From contig OW203726.1 of assembly GCA_934045075.1 (NCBI GenBank), positions 7,090,860 through 7,154,859 of the forward strand: a DNA stretch of 64,000 bases, in the 5' to 3' direction. Made by a program: the position numbers and the translations under genes. The number at the start of each line of letters is the position of its first letter. Positions within the stretch are counted from its first letter, which is position 1. Source of the stretch: Yponomeuta sedellus. Its lineage: Eukaryota; Arthropoda; Insecta; Lepidoptera; Yponomeutidae. Of the stretch, positions 1 through 11,935 are shown piece after piece. A model generated the notes under the pieces. It was not told the origin of the DNA and searched no databases. It saw only the letters and a program-made list of their open reading frames with translations.

Positions 1-262
1 AGGCTTGAGTTTATGGTATGTAAAACCTAACTGCAAAGTAGGCAGTCGGGGCTGTAAGTGATGCAATTTGCTTAAGCCAGATGTCACTGCCTGTACGTAA
101 TAGAGAGTATAGTGTAAAGAGGTTCGAAATTTCACTGATGCCGGTGAGCGGATAGCCAGAGGTTGCGGGTTCGAATCCCGGCATGGGTGAAATTTTCAGC
201 CTCTAAATAGGTTTTTAAATTTGTCCTTAGCACGGGTTAGTGCATTAAGAATAAAAATAGTA
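1..262 (+). repeat. tRNA-like SINE copy, 5' half of tRNA part deleted
   Basis: Same family as copies at 22926, 27464, 48193 and 62619. Body motifs (CTAACTGCAAAGTAGG, CTGCCTGTACGTAAT, GAGGTTCGAAATTTCACTG) are followed by a tRNA-like 3' half with the T-loop GGTTCGAATCCCGGC, then GCCTCTAAATAGG and a tail ending near AGCACGGGTTAGTGCATTAA. The part holding the D arm and anticodon stem is missing between GCCGGTGAG and CGGATAGCC. The family name is unknown to me; calling it tRNA-derived rests on the cloverleaf seen in fuller copies. Confidence 0.75.
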
Positions 263-339
263 TAATTATGTCAATCGGTCAATCAATCCGTATTAAAAAT
301 GTCCACTGCTGGACATATACGCCTTCTTCAAGCAAGGCA

Positions 340-602
340 TTTCTTTCTGTTCGGCACACTTTTTATTTAAGGCGCTTAGGGGCGCTAACTAGCACCACCA
401 ATGGAATAAAAATCAAAACTTGTTTCACAATACGTTTTTTTTTAAATGTAAACATGAGAATCTTAACATCTGTGGTAACAATTTTTAGAACATACAGCCT
501 AAAATGTAGTATAAATATCCTAGGACTTTAATCGATTTCCGCAAAATCGATTTCCGTCGGGTGTTTTTGACGGAAATCGATTAAAGTCCTCGATTGTTGA
601 TA
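340..602. repeat. Foldback element copy: left arm and hairpin centre
   Basis: Shares the arm sequence of the fuller foldback at 46192-46560: gcgctaactagcaccaccaa, then aatcttaacatctg and agaacatacagcct. At its centre lies a perfect 20-bp inverted repeat (522-541 with 571-590) around a 29-nt loop. The right arm is not present directly downstream; arm-like sequence reappears at 3300-3410 and 3700-3790, beyond the DNA transposon. Upstream, 262-340 matches a family fragment also at 4096-4190 (gtcaatcggtcaatc, then gacatata). Confidence 0.6.
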
Positions 603-655
603 CTCAATACTTTATTGCAGCCATAAGTTTGGTAAGAGATAATATAACATAGAAG

Positions 656-3092
656 AGTCCAGGCAAAAAAAAATGAAGGTCACCAAAACCAAACTTTTAA
701 GAAAACCTATTATTTATTTAGACAGACTTTTTACTTCTCAGTCCATGGGTCAATTGTTATGATTATATACACAGAAATATGCTTTAATATTTAAAGAATA
801 CTAATTAATAAAACCCAAAATAATTGTTTATCATATTTATTATAAAATAATGTATTTTCTTAAATCAGGTTTTTTTTTTAAAGTAAACAAAGATGAGGGT
901 CACGATGACCAGGATGAGTGTCAGAATATACTATGAGTCTTCTTCATCATCAACTAGAAGTCCTTTTGGTAGGCTAGAGTAAAAAACCCTTGCTGTCTCT
1001 GAGCAAAATTTGCTAAGATCTTGTAAGTCCTTATATTTAGCTTCTGATATTGGAATTAATTGTTCATATAAACTACCCGGATGAGTAAATTCAGTTTCGG
1101 TGCAACTCGGGGCCTTGTATTTTTTGTTGGTCACAACTGAGGAAAGCCAGGGTCCATTCTCTATCTCTCTCTCATATTCGCTGTCTCTATGATAAATCAA
1201 ATGTGGATGACCAACGTGGACTCTCAGCTCCCGTATTGGTCTACTGGCAAAAGGACATTTTGGTTTAAACATAGGCGTAAAGTGTAGCGTCCAATTTCTA
1301 AATAGGTTTTGTTCACACTCCTCGACTATAAATGGAGATGGGACACGTCTTGCCTGCGCTATATGGGCAGCCCAGTCAGATGGCATTTCAGCTCTTGTTT
1401 TTTGATTTAGAAGCACCATGTTACGGTCACATTCCATATAGGAGTGACCACGTATTGGAAAAACCATTTTGATTTCATCAAGTCTTCTACGAATGTGTAC
1501 CATAAAGTACACAAAACGAATTAGGGTGTAATTTTTATTTTGGCCCCCACATGAGTCACAAAATATTGTCAGTTTTTTAACATTCTCTGGTAAATGGAAC
1601 ATTATATAATCATATAACATTGAGGCCACTTCATCTGATCCCTTCTTCGCAACAGTTTCATAATAAACGTAAAATTTTGAAGCTGCATTTGACAATAAGT
1701 GGATGTTGAATAGATAGTACCCAAGTTTTCTTTTGTAATATGCATCATTTGTTGTGATGTTCGGCAATATAAGATTTTTCTGGTAATCCATACATAAAGC
1801 TGCTTCAGAATCAAGTCGTTTAGACTTCATTCTTGCCAATCGTTTTCTCTGATAAAATGTTTGGGCTTTACGAAGATGAAGTTGTTGAGCAATATTCATC
1901 AGCCGAATTTTTTCTTCAATTTCGCTTTTATTTTCAGTGTCTGTTGTTTCAGAAAGACTTTGTGTCACTGCTTTCATATTTACATTGTGTTGGTCACAAG
2001 TACTGCAAGTGTCTGCTCTTGGATATCCAAAGGATATATTGTACTGTGTGTTAAATATATTTCTGAACGTTTCGTAGGAAACATCATGTTTATGTATGAG
2101 ATATTTGTCTAAAAGCAGGTTGTATACTTTTGTTATATTTAGATCTTCTGGTAAGTATAGGCGGTTACTGTTACGAAGACTATAGTGAGATTTACGTCCT
2201 TTTAAAGATCGGATATGTTCGTGAATGTGGTCAACAGTGGAATCTTTTAATTTATTAGGTCTATTTCCAAGTTTACCTCTCTGATCAGTATGTGCAGCCC
2301 CTTCTTCATTTAGATGCAACTGAATTGTCTGCATTCGTTTTGCCGATATTCCATGCAGTGATAAAAATGCTTTATAGCACACAGGTACATCTGCCATGGT
2401 ATCTCCTTGAAGTATTCTCACTCTGTAGGTGAAAGAGGAGTTATGTAATTTTGGTTCAACTTCTTCTACTGGTTTTCGTGGGCGTCGTTGGGAAACAGCA
2501 TGAATTGTGATTAAACCACTCAAATACTGAGATTGAGCATTATAGTTTCCAAGGCTATTAAAGTTACTGATGATCCTTTTCCGTTCAGTTTCTGATATCA
2601 CTTCAAAGCACTTCAATCTCTTGCAGTTACAGTTTTCACGTAGTTCATGAGTAGAAGCCTTCAGTTTTTTGGTCACGTCCGTAATTTTACCATGTTTAGG
2701 TCTTTTCTTGCTAGTTGGTCTGCCAAAGCACTCGTAAGCTTCAGTATCCGATCCAGAATCATCCATTATTTCACTTATTATCTTTATTTTTATCCAAACA
2801 ACAAAACAACGCAACGTATCCGCCAAACAAGGAAATGTCAGGAAAAAATGAAAATCAAACCACAGACAAAAATTCATCTTTTTTGCACTGACTTTCATCT
2901 TTTTTTGTCTGTAATGTCTGACGTTCATCTTTTTTCCCCAGGATATAAATTTTTGTCCTCAAAAATCTAAGGGATCCTCACCTTTATTCAACTGTTTTTA
3001 GGCCGTAAACTATTCTAAATTACATCAGATTAATCAGTAACCATAAACAAGATTTGTGTTTTTTTTGACATTCATCTTTTTTTGCCTGGACT
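656..3092 (-). mobile_element. DNA transposon with DUF7869-type DDE transposase
   Basis: The ends form inverted repeats. The left end reads AGTCCAGGCAAAAAAA then ATGAAGGTC; the right end read on the minus strand is AGTCCAGGCAAAAAAA then GATGAATGTC. Similarity continues outward through ATAGAAGA with a one-base indel, so the exact tip and target duplication are not resolved. Between them lies one long uninterrupted ORF. Motifs of the form AAAGATGAnnGTC recur inside both ends (889-902, 2893-2906, 2919-2933), as expected for transposase-binding subterminal repeats. An open ORF and matching ends suggest recent mobility. I cannot assign a named superfamily with certainty. Confidence 0.75.
931..2766 (-). 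CDS. DDE/RNase H-fold transposase-like protein (DUF7869-type)
   Basis: Predicted 611-aa protein starting MDDSGSDTEAYECFG. The frame is open 54 codons further upstream, but that part translates the subterminal repeat region, so I place the start at 2766. Visible in order: an acidic then basic N-terminus (1-35); a Cys cluster NCNCKRLKC (45-53); the block SLGNYNAQSQYLSGLI (71-86); RGKLGNRPNK (163-172); a CSTC zinc-knuckle-like pair (254-257); then the probable catalytic core. Core motifs are CMDYQ (D327), FCDSCGGQNKN (D404) and RGHSYMECDRN (E445/D447). This pattern matches insect proteins annotated DUF7869, which I believe to be transposases; the triad is inferred. The C-terminus is acidic. It sits between matching inverted repeats, so it is probably mobile rather than a host gene. 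No frameshift or internal stop is seen. Confidence 0.72.
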   Translation of the reverse strand: MDDSGSDTEAYECFGRPTSKKRPKHGKITDVTKKLKASTHELRENCNCKRLKCFEVISETERKRIISNFNSLGNYNAQSQYLSGLITIHAVSQRRPRKPVEEVEPKLHNSSFTYRVRILQGDTMADVPVCYKAFLSLHGISAKRMQTIQLHLNEEGAAHTDQRGKLGNRPNKLKDSTVDHIHEHIRSLKGRKSHYSLRNSNRLYLPEDLNITKVYNLLLDKYLIHKHDVSYETFRNIFNTQYNISFGYPRADTCSTCDQHNVNMKAVTQSLSETTDTENKSEIEEKIRLMNIAQQLHLRKAQTFYQRKRLARMKSKRLDSEAALCMDYQKNLILPNITTNDAYYKRKLGYYLFNIHLLSNAASKFYVYYETVAKKGSDEVASMLYDYIMFHLPENVKKLTIFCDSCGGQNKNYTLIRFVYFMVHIRRRLDEIKMVFPIRGHSYMECDRNMVLLNQKTRAEMPSDWAAHIAQARRVPSPFIVEECEQNLFRNWTLHFTPMFKPKCPFASRPIRELRVHVGHPHLIYHRDSEYEREIENGPWLSSVVTNKKYKAPSCTETEFTHPGSLYEQLIPISEAKYKDLQDLSKFCSETARVFYSSLPKGLLVDDEEDS

Positions 3093-3299
3093 TCTTCTAT
3101 AATGTGTATCATTATGGACCCTGTCGGGCACAGCAAAAGCCTTACAACCAAAATCTTATAGCTAATGTGGTATCCAGTACCTACGAACTATTTAATTTCC
3201 ACAATTTTATCTTAAAAACTAGGTAGGTATCTTATAATTGCATAAAATATTATTTTTATTATACATCTTATTTAAATTTATCTTCTAAGTATTCATTCA

Positions 3300-3790
3300 C
3301 AGTGATCCTAGGTTCTAGACTGTAGGTTCTGGAAATTGTGGTCACAGTTGTTAAGATTTCTCATGTTCACTTTTAGAAAAAAAACGTATTTGCGCTAGTT
3401 AGCACCCCGATTCATCTTAAACGGGTCTAATCATTATCGTCAAGTAATCGTCTAGTTGTACAATAATACGACGTAGTCGATAGTGATATAAATTAACAAG
3501 TACGTAACAAAGGGAAAACTATTTTTTTTATAGTAACAAAAAAAGGGCACGGACACCGCGTCAGTCAAAAAGAAGTATTATTTAAAAAAATCGGGTCTAA
3601 TCGCGATTATTTATTAGCCAAAACGTAATTACCTTAACTCCCTATGTTTCGGCAGCGCTTATGCACGAGCATCGCGAATCATTGAACATGAGAGTTTACT
3701 TTTAGATAAAAACTTATTATAAAACAAGTCATGACTTTTATTCCATTGGTGGCGCTAGCACCCCGAACACCTTAAGAGATCTGTCAGGAT
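3300..3790. repeat. Foldback-family right-arm fragments
   Basis: Two pieces resemble the inverted arm of the foldback family. 3300-3410 has tcctaggttctagactgtag, ttaagatttctcatgttcac and gctagttagcacccc. 3700-3790 has acaagtcatgacttttattc, then ccattggtggcgctagcacc. Between them is a fragment (3600-3645, attatttattagccaaaacg) that also occurs near 31146 and 59818. Confidence 0.5.
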
Positions 3791-3859
3791 CATGGCAAGT
3801 GGTACACCCTGGTCTCTATCTACCCCCTCCGAGACACAAGAGGCGTAAGGTTCAATTTC

Positions 3860-4085
3860 AACCCTGTATGACCCCACTGCTGGGGTGCGGGTCTCTTCCT
3901 ACATCGCAGGAAGGTTAGGGCATACTCCACCACGGGGGCCAAGTTCGGGTTGGTGGAGGATTGTAAGGCAGTGGCGGGCCTTACTGTCAGAAGTTATCAA
4001 GCCGCCAATAAGGCCTCTGACAGGCTTAACGACTGCCATTACATGACAGCCGGCCAGCCAGCACGGGGCCAAGTCCGGGTTGGTG
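3860..4085 (-). repeat. 5S-type SINE fragment (tail half)
   Basis: Minus-strand fragment of the family described at 40815-41177. It retains the tail end (ccccactgctggggtgcggg, then cttcctacatcgcaggaagg) and the middle (cagtggcgggccttactgtc), then breaks off in agccggccagcc. The 5S-like head is absent. Confidence 0.75.
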
Positions 4086-4190
4086 GCGTAAGTTTGTGTT
4101 AAGTCAATCGGTCAATCAGCCCGTATTCGTCCACTGTTAGACATATAGGCCTTCCCCAAGCAAGGCACTTCTTCCTTTTCAGTACACTTT

Positions 4191-5600
4191 TCACTTTTTA
4201 TTGGCTTCGAAAACCGTTTTACTCTCAGTTTCGCTATTTTTGTTCATCCGATAGCAAATATTAGCCGATAAAATCGGTGTAGGTACATATATTTTTGGCG
4301 ACAGACAGAAAAAAAACTGACTCCACGAGGTCAAATCCGTTACACGTCTAAATGTTAAAGGCTTCATCAGCTTTAATTTTCTTTTCGTCACGGATATAAA
4401 CAAAACGTCACTTACATAAATAATATTACTCTACCTAATACTCTATGTCAAACAAGTAAGCAATTACATTAACAGCAGTGAAAAGTCTAATTTATCTAAT
4501 AAAGAATAGCAAAAGCTACAAATTTTCAGAAGACATGATTACGTCTACGTGGCAGATTTATGTTAGTACTAGGAACAAATTATTTTTGTACATTTGTTTA
4601 ATCGCAGAATCTACACGCAACAAATGAATGAGTCTGGTGTATTTTCGTACCGATTCGATAGTTTGCTAAGAATCTAACTTCACATACTTAATTCGACATT
4701 ATAGTATATATATAAAAAACTCCAATTCGCAATTTACTATGCGAATTCATGTACATCGCTTAACCGAGTGGTTTAATGTGTCTATACAATGTACATAGAA
4801 TAGGCGTAGTAAAACGCGAATTGCAGTTTTAGGATTAATTTCACCCGGTTTTGGCCTACATGTTAACAAACCGTTGTTTGTAGAAATTGGTAACTTATTG
4901 TGTATAAAAGCACTATTGTGGAAAGCACTAATGTGTATGAAGCAATTCATACATCTCGTTACTTCAAGAAATAACAACCTCAATTATCACTTTCTTCAAT
5001 TTTATAGCATTATTTTTTCCTGTCAATGACTGTTTGAACTTGCTATAATAAAAAAAAAGTTACGACAAAAGGTTTTTTGTTTTGGTCGTTTACAAACAGA
5101 CAAAAGATGAAAATAATTAAATAAGTCTACGTACACTCTTGCACTCTACCCGGTACTATTACGGTTCTAGCTTAAATGTAAAGCCTGCTTCAAAAACCCT
5201 TTAAAGGTCAGACGTCATAGGTTTGATTTCTACCGTGGTGACCGCCATACATTCGTTCAAATGGCCTCCGTTTGAGTGTTTTTAAATGTTTGCAAAGTCC
5301 TTTTCTATCCTATCCTTATTTGGGACCACGACAACTGATTGTGTTTTGTGGAAATTACTCTTATTATTAAATAGCTGAGTACATACCGCCACATAATCCG
5401 AAATAAAATTGTTGTTACCATGGCAATGCAATTTACATCTTAGATTTTGGATTGAAAAATAAGTTATGGTAACAATAAAACATTTCCCACGGGAACGCAT
5501 TACCCGGATCCTATGTCTCAATACGGATTGCGCATTTTAGAAATAACCCTATGATATGATTGGTATAATTGTCGATCGCAATATCAGAGTGGAGTTAATT
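4191..5600. other. No gene seen
   Basis: AT-rich sequence with only short, stop-limited ORFs lacking recognisable motifs. I see no coherent repeat in it apart from the LINE-tail-like fragment just before it (4096-4190). Confidence 0.5.
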
Positions 5601-5604
5601 GAAC

Positions 5605-5990
5605 GTAAATATCATTCTCGAAGCGCACGTGGAGCACGTACACGTACCTAGTGCAACCGAGTGATTGGAATCAATCGCTTGCGTTAAGTAACAACAGGCG
5701 CGGTCAGGTGTTGGGTGGGTGACCATCCCGTGACTACCGCCAGTGGCATTTTTTCCGAGCGCTTCCGTTCTTCGCAAGGCACGCACGCCGTTGGTGCCGG
5801 TCATTTAGTGGCAGTCGTTAAGCCATGACAAACTAGATGCCTTATGGGCGGCTCGATAACTTCTGACAGTAAGGTCCGCCACTGTCTTACAATCCTCCAC
5901 CAACCCGTGGTGCAGTATTGCCTAAGCTTCCTGCGATGCAGGAAGAGACCCGTGCCCCAGCCGTGGGGACATACAAAGGGTTGATATCAA
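5605..5990 (+). repeat. 5S rRNA-derived SINE, near full length
   Basis: Plus-strand copy with head and tail. The head contains GTTAAGTAAC (5683-5692) and GGGTGGGTGACC (5713-5724). These correspond to the 5S rRNA internal promoter stretches GTTAAGCAAC and GGATGGGTGACC and are 30 nt apart as in 5S. The body continues through CCGTGACTACCGC, the middle segment shared by all copies, the hairpin cttcctgcgatgcaggaag, and ends gggttgatatc. Of the copies here its C-box is closest to 5S. Confidence 0.8.
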
Positions 5991-8745
5991 AACATCATTT
6001 TGCAACGAGGTCTCAACATGTGAGGACTTCGTCGGGGAACATTCTCCACAACTGTTACCACCCGCACAAGTTTTAGTAGTCTTCTCGTTTATTTATTTTG
6101 CGTTTCATCAATGAACGGAAAGTAAGAATACGCAGAATAGGCAGACAGTAGTCTGTAGGTGTGTAATGAAAATAGCAGTGATTGTATTAGTGTGGCTGGT
6201 TGAGCAAACCTATAATAAGCCATGACTGCCATGAGGGAATCGAGACAGCCGACCTTAGGTGCGGCAGCAAGCTGTCTTGTCTACACACTAATGGCAGGTA
6301 ATGCCTCGTTTACCCTTTGACATTTGCTACATTCAGGAAGCTACAACATATACCTACGTATAAAGCGCCAATGAGACACAAACAACAAAGTAAAAAAAGT
6401 TCGATTTTCTAACCATAAAATACCGTGTCCGGCCGTATATACTGGACGGGGTCATAGAAACTTAAAATGCTAGGGAAATCTGTAAGATAAATGTGGTATT
6501 TGCTTGTATTGACAAGTTGAGATGCGCTGTATAAACCAGCATAGGTGAAGTTCGATAAACAATTTCGAAGATTCGCTTGCGTCATGTTTACGTTTAAGCT
6601 TGACGTTCTCTAGTCTCTGTACAAGTAAGTAAAGGGGTAGTAAAGGCCGCACCCTCTAGGTTAAATTTTATTCAGCAATCACTCGGCTACAATCGTTGCA
6701 AAGTAACTTTTTTTATCCAAAATTGTGATTAGACTTTTCACATTGGGATGGCATGGCAATACACAGATATTGTGGTACACGCTGATATTCATAATATTTC
6801 AATTTAACGTAATTTTCATGTCACGATTGGAGATTCCATAAATCAAATAAGTGTAAATTATTATGTATCTGCACAGGGTGTTTCATAAAGGTTGCGTAGA
6901 AAATAAGAGGGTTATTCATCGATAAAACAATATTTATCATTTGTACCAAGTCTGAAATTTCGCCCAAAAATTATCAGCTGTTTCATACGTAAAAGAAAAG
7001 TCAGGCATGGAGATTTCGGGAAAAGTCCTACTTTGAAATATTTACGCTGAAATAAACTTTTTTTTTAAATTTAATATAACTGTGAATCGTGTGAAATATT
7101 TAAATACATTTAAATTTATGTATATGTATGTATAAAATATGTATTTTAGTAACGTAGCTTTTTTCAGTTTTTTGCACCTGCCAAAAAACACAACAGTCAT
7201 TATATTCTATCTGATTCTCACTACTTTTAGATCCCCCCCTGTATTAATCTAAGTTTTTTTTACCTACCTAGTGTTTGTACTATATTATTATAAACTATTT
7301 GATTCCTAGTATTAATAATTACAAACTAAAACATATAAACCTAACCTAATGTAGTAGTGTTATGTAATGTTCCCTATTTTTTGTCATATGCCTTACTTCA
7401 CAAATCAGAAATTTCAAACCTTATTCCAAAATCAGAAATTTTTGGGTAATTTTGAGATTCGACAACCAACAACGGATTTGAATTAAACCATGCATTATTT
7501 ACATCGTGGAATCAATCATTAGGTCTCATCGTCTCATCACGTCCACATCTAGTCGACTAGCATAAAAACGTTCGCAGGGTGAACTATAATGGATCCATTA
7601 ACTTCGGATGGGTTCTTTTTATCGCACTGATAATGGTTGTCCATTAAGGTCAACTGCGAGACTTTTTCTGATGTATTACTAGATGTCGCTGTTAATGAGG
7701 TTTCGGTACCAATAAATGTGGAAAACCGCGTTCTCCTGCCCGTGGAAGTATTTTTTAGGTTTGCTTGCAAACGGTCCTCTGTTTTTTTGATTCGTTATAT
7801 AACAATCGCCAAAGAAGGATCCCTGATATTTTTATCTGTTACATCAGGCGGCGCCATTATGAAGTACAAAAGGTAAATAGAAGGGACTGATATTCTTATC
7901 AGCACACATTCTGTATACAGGATAAGTAGACTTGCGATTTGACATTAGATAACTGAGATAGTTATTATTGCATTAACTTCAGAAAAGCAAACATTCGCAA
8001 AGAAGTGTCACGGGGTACTGCACGCAGTGTTGACCTAACTCCGAACTTCACAGAGTCAGCTTAGGCATTAAAATCTCTAAAAAAAATCGGGATTCCGGCC
8101 TACTTAAATGTTTCTTTTCCATGGGACTCTGTCTTTGGCTTCGACAGACGGAACTCGGCCTTCGGCATTGCGGAACAGCTCCATTCATAGCTACTGCGGT
8201 ATGTAGGTCCTTTCAAGAAGTCAGCCCGTATTCGTCCTCTGCTAGACTCTTTGGCATCTAGCTGCTAGCCGGTCTGATCCGGCAAGGTGCTACGGTGCGA
8301 GAATAGTCGTAGTCCGTAGTAAATATGATCAGCATATTGCCATATTAACTTCGTATATAAAAAATATATAAAATCACTTAACTCTTTGGCTGATGAAATA
8401 GAATAGAATATATTTATTTGTCTTCAAGCGATATGAGACAGACTAATCACTTATACTAGAGGCATTAATGACAATTTAAAGAGACTTTTATTTAACAGTA
8501 TATAAATTACAAATGAAGGCAAAAAGGTCTGTGCCTCGGCTTGTAAATAATGTACACCAATATGCAACTAGTTGCCGATTTTCAGACAATGCCTTTTTCT
8601 TAAACTAAATTATACCTATCTGGGTATAAACTATGTTATAAGGATAAAGAACACACGCGCATGATAACTGATGTGATACATTAAATCAAAGATTTATTTA
8701 AAATCTTTCAAACCTCAAATGAACATTTGGCTGCGAGTATCTTAC
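5991..8745. other. No gene seen
   Basis: AT-rich with no supported coding region. Short overlapping ORFs near 7550-7880 on both strands have no family signature. A LINE-tail-like fragment lies near 8216-8255 (cagcccgtattcgtcctctg). Confidence 0.5.
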
Positions 8746-8927
8746 CTTATCACCATGTCCAGGACATCTTCCCTCTCGAAGACTTTGCAGTAGAGGTGCA
8801 GGATCTTCAGGCAGGCGTACTCGAGCCCCGTCCAACTGATCTCTGAGGACTCGAGCGCCTGATCCCATGGACAGTTCTCGTGGCGCGTCAGGCACAGCAT
8901 GCCTTGCTCTGTGGCCGTCGGAGGCAT
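8746..8927 (-). CDS. Candidate host first coding exon (unknown protein)
   Basis: A 182-nt ORF from ATG (8927) ends at the strong splice donor AAG|GTAAGA (8745-8741), in phase 2. The peptide starts MPPTATEQGMLCLTRHEN and ends in VFEREDVLDMVI. It looks like real protein: mixed, helix-forming, with Trp and Cys residues, and the DNA is GC-richer than its surroundings. I do not recognise the family. Exons 39175-39404 and 41400-41485 on the same strand also end in phase 2, so all three could join one downstream acceptor as alternative N-termini, but no such acceptor is identified here. Without transcript data this stays tentative. Confidence 0.45.
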
Positions 8928-10690
8928 TTAATTTGTAGGTTGCATTCAGGGCGTTCTCAGTTCAAAACTGGATCTCCTAGTGACAGCAGCGGCAAAGATG
9001 TTCGGGCAGTTTTGTTTCGTAATCAGCTCACTGTGAATTGTCCTGCACTTCTGTTCTGGGGTTATGACTAAATCACTTCTCTAGATGTGACTAGATTTTG
9101 ACTAGACTTTTGGTGTGAGTTTTGGTTTGACGAGTAGTTTTTTGGCTCTATATCAGACAATTGGAAGTTTCAAGTTAGGTGTAGTGACGAAATGATTTGC
9201 GATAAACTTCTGACTTTTGACTATAGCAGTGGTCAAAATGGTCTGTTGATTAGTGAACGAAGGTTTTTTGGAGGTTTAAATATTAAATTAGGCCTTTATA
9301 TTTTGCTTAACTAGTACAATGTGTCATGTGGGACCCATTCACGTTAGTCATTTAACGAAATTAATAAAATGATGCTAAATAAGTTCAATTTCTTCCTGCC
9401 ATCGGAAGCTCCAATTGAAGCGAATTACCATCTCTGGCGTCTCACGCTCCACTGGACGATGCGACGCGACCTCGTAATTGCATGACCTAAGGAGCTATAC
9501 GGAGCTGAACGAAGCGCTACCAATGGAAAAAAATAAAATAATAACCCTGATGATACGGTTTTGCAAAAAGTTAACATTATAAATCTCAATAATGGTGATA
9601 ATTATTTTCAAAACATACAGCACACCCTAGGAGTTTAATCGTTTTTTGGCCACGGCCGTTTTTTAAATTTTGATGATATTTTTTGCTAAATCGTACTTAA
9701 AGAAGATTGTAATTAGTTAGCTCAGATAGCCTCTTAAGTGGAGCGTGCATCAGCACATCATTCAACCGTCATTCTGAAATTACTACTACTATTATGAATA
9801 TGATTTCCTTCACAAGATAACCTGCAGTTCCAATAGACCGTTACTTGTTGCCTTGAAAAGCCAGATAGCCGAATTGGTTACTAGCCTCCGATAGGAGATG
9901 GCACATGAGGAAGAAGAAGAAAAAGTTTCTGGAGGCGCGGACCTTTCCACGGGTTGATCTGTTCGTCGTAACTAAATAAAGATGCGTCAGAACAACGTTC
10001 AGGGGGGTGAGTCTCTAAAATGCATTGTTGTTCAATTGAATCGTATCAGTACGGTAATTTTCGTTTCATTGACACTATGGGTAATCTGGTAAACAATCGC
10101 ATTGCAATAGTATAACCCGTGCTACTTAACTCGGCGCCTCGCGCGATTCGATCTTCTTCGCGTGAGATGCCTACTTAATTTGCGCGGGTTACACCTCTGC
10201 AATGACATTGTACTGCCATCGCTTTGTAGACTACCAAATTGAGGCAAATAACAACCATTGTCGTGCTTATATAATTCTATTGAAAAACTATGTAAGTATT
10301 AATCTCTAAGGCCTGCTCAAAGACAATGACATTGATATTGTCAAGATATCTGCGTTATCATTAACTCTACGTAAAAGGACGCAGAGCCTATCGGGCGACC
10401 GATATCTTTTCAGGAATGTGACGCTATAAAAACATTACTGCCGTCATTAAAATACACATCGGCAATTAGGCTCTTTAAGGTACTGCAAGATTTGAAGTGT
10501 ATTGCAGTGCTTTGCCTCCATTTGGCAAAGCGGGTCTTAAAATAACATGTTTATACGTCGCCATGCTAACCAAAACAGTTGTAGATTGCAAAAGGTGATT
10601 TTTGTCGGTGGGCTTGATGACAAAATAAATGCAACCGAAATACGGCTTGGCTTAACCACAATATTTATTCCATTGAAACTGAAAACACGG
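8928..10690. other. No gene; scattered repeats
   Basis: Sequence upstream of the candidate exon, possibly its promoter or 5' UTR (8928-9100). 9515-9660 is a degraded foldback-family arm (acatacagcacaccctagga, then tttaatcg). 10050-10210 matches a family copy at 23945-24115 (acaatcgcattgcaatagta; tttgcgcgggtta). Confidence 0.5.
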
Positions 10691-10695
10691 AACCG

Positions 10696-10775
10696 AACAG
10701 GTTGTCGTATTGTAAACCTTCCTGCAATGCAGTAAAAAACCCGTGCTCCAGCAGTGGGGACATACAAGGGTTGAT
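10696..10775 (+). repeat. 5S-type SINE tail fragment
   Basis: Only the 3' end of the family remains: ccttcctgcaatgcag, acccgtgctccagcagtggg and acatacaagggttgat. Confidence 0.7.
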
Positions 10776-11935
10776 TTCGGAACGTACTCTGATCATATCA
10801 ATTTGTTAACATTTGACGGTCGTTTTTTTCTACGTAGCGTCTATGTTTATTTCCCACAGCTGGGTAAAGGCCTCTCCCAATTCAGTCCAGAGCTGTCCGT
10901 CCTATTGACGGTCGTTAATTGTTGTTTTTATGATATCTGATTATAATTTTTAAATGCATTGTCTATCGTCTATATTAAAGACCAATAAAAATTGCCATGG
11001 GATAAACAAAATATGCCAGAGTGCGTTTGCAAAGTGCAAATGGTTAGTTAAGACAGTTTTCAGTTGGCACAGACTATTAACCGGGTTAACAGATTAACCG
11101 GGTTAACAGATTAACCGGGCAGACTGCTAACGAAAATTCGGGTGCTCTGATTGTATTTAGCGCCTTGGAAAACAAGTCGTAATTATGGTCATCAGTCTAT
11201 ACTAGTCCACCACTGCTGCTGGACATAGCCCTTCCATAAGGAGCGCCATAGCGCCCTGTCTTCAGCTTACAAGCCATATTTGGTAACTATTTGAGAAGCT
11301 AAGTAGTATAATTAATTTAGTTAGGCCTAGGACCTTAGTTACTAATGCGAGGTTAATTGTATTTATGTATTACGTCACTTTAGTTTTAGAAAACTGCTTT
11401 GAAAGAAACTTAGGTGTGTAAGATTAAGGTACAATTTAGCATATCTATTTTGTTCTTGTCGTGCAGCAGCAATAGGTCACTAATGCATGCGCTAAGTTGT
11501 TTAAGGTTCACTGTGTACTATGTAAGGCTTCTCTTGAGCAAGACACCCCGTCGCCAATCAACTGGGTCAAAGATGTTTGCGCGTATCGGGTGAATTGTAA
11601 ATAAAAAGGCTTTTAACTAAACGCTGCTTTTTTCAAAGAGTCTTTCATCAATCAATCAAATCAATAAAAAAAATCAAAAATTTATAGGTGTACAAAATTA
11701 ATAAAAACGTAAGCTTTTTTAGTGTCAGGAATTGCCTGCTTTAGGGATAATCCAGTACTGCAAGTATACGTTTCTTTTTTTGTGGGTTATCAAATTAAGC
11801 AACATGCCACGGCCGAATGCAGTTAGTCGCTATTAATGTTATTTACGACATGGTTTATGTGTTTATTCGTGCTCTCGTAAAATTTATTGACAGCCCGTCC
11901 TATCTCGATTTTCAAGGATGCTTTTACAGATGTAT
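10776..11935. other. No gene; short tandem and LINE-tail fragments
   Basis: 11090-11120 holds three tandem copies of about 17 bp built on attaaccgggttaacag. 11195-11270 resembles a LINE/SINE tail (ctgctggacatagcccttcc). Nothing else is recognised. Confidence 0.5.

Noticed and set aside
2769..2928. N-terminal 54-codon extension of the DUF7869-type protein
   Set aside because: It translates the subterminal repeat region (ATGAAnGTC motifs) and is hydrophobic and unlike the family; the later ATG at 2766 fits better.
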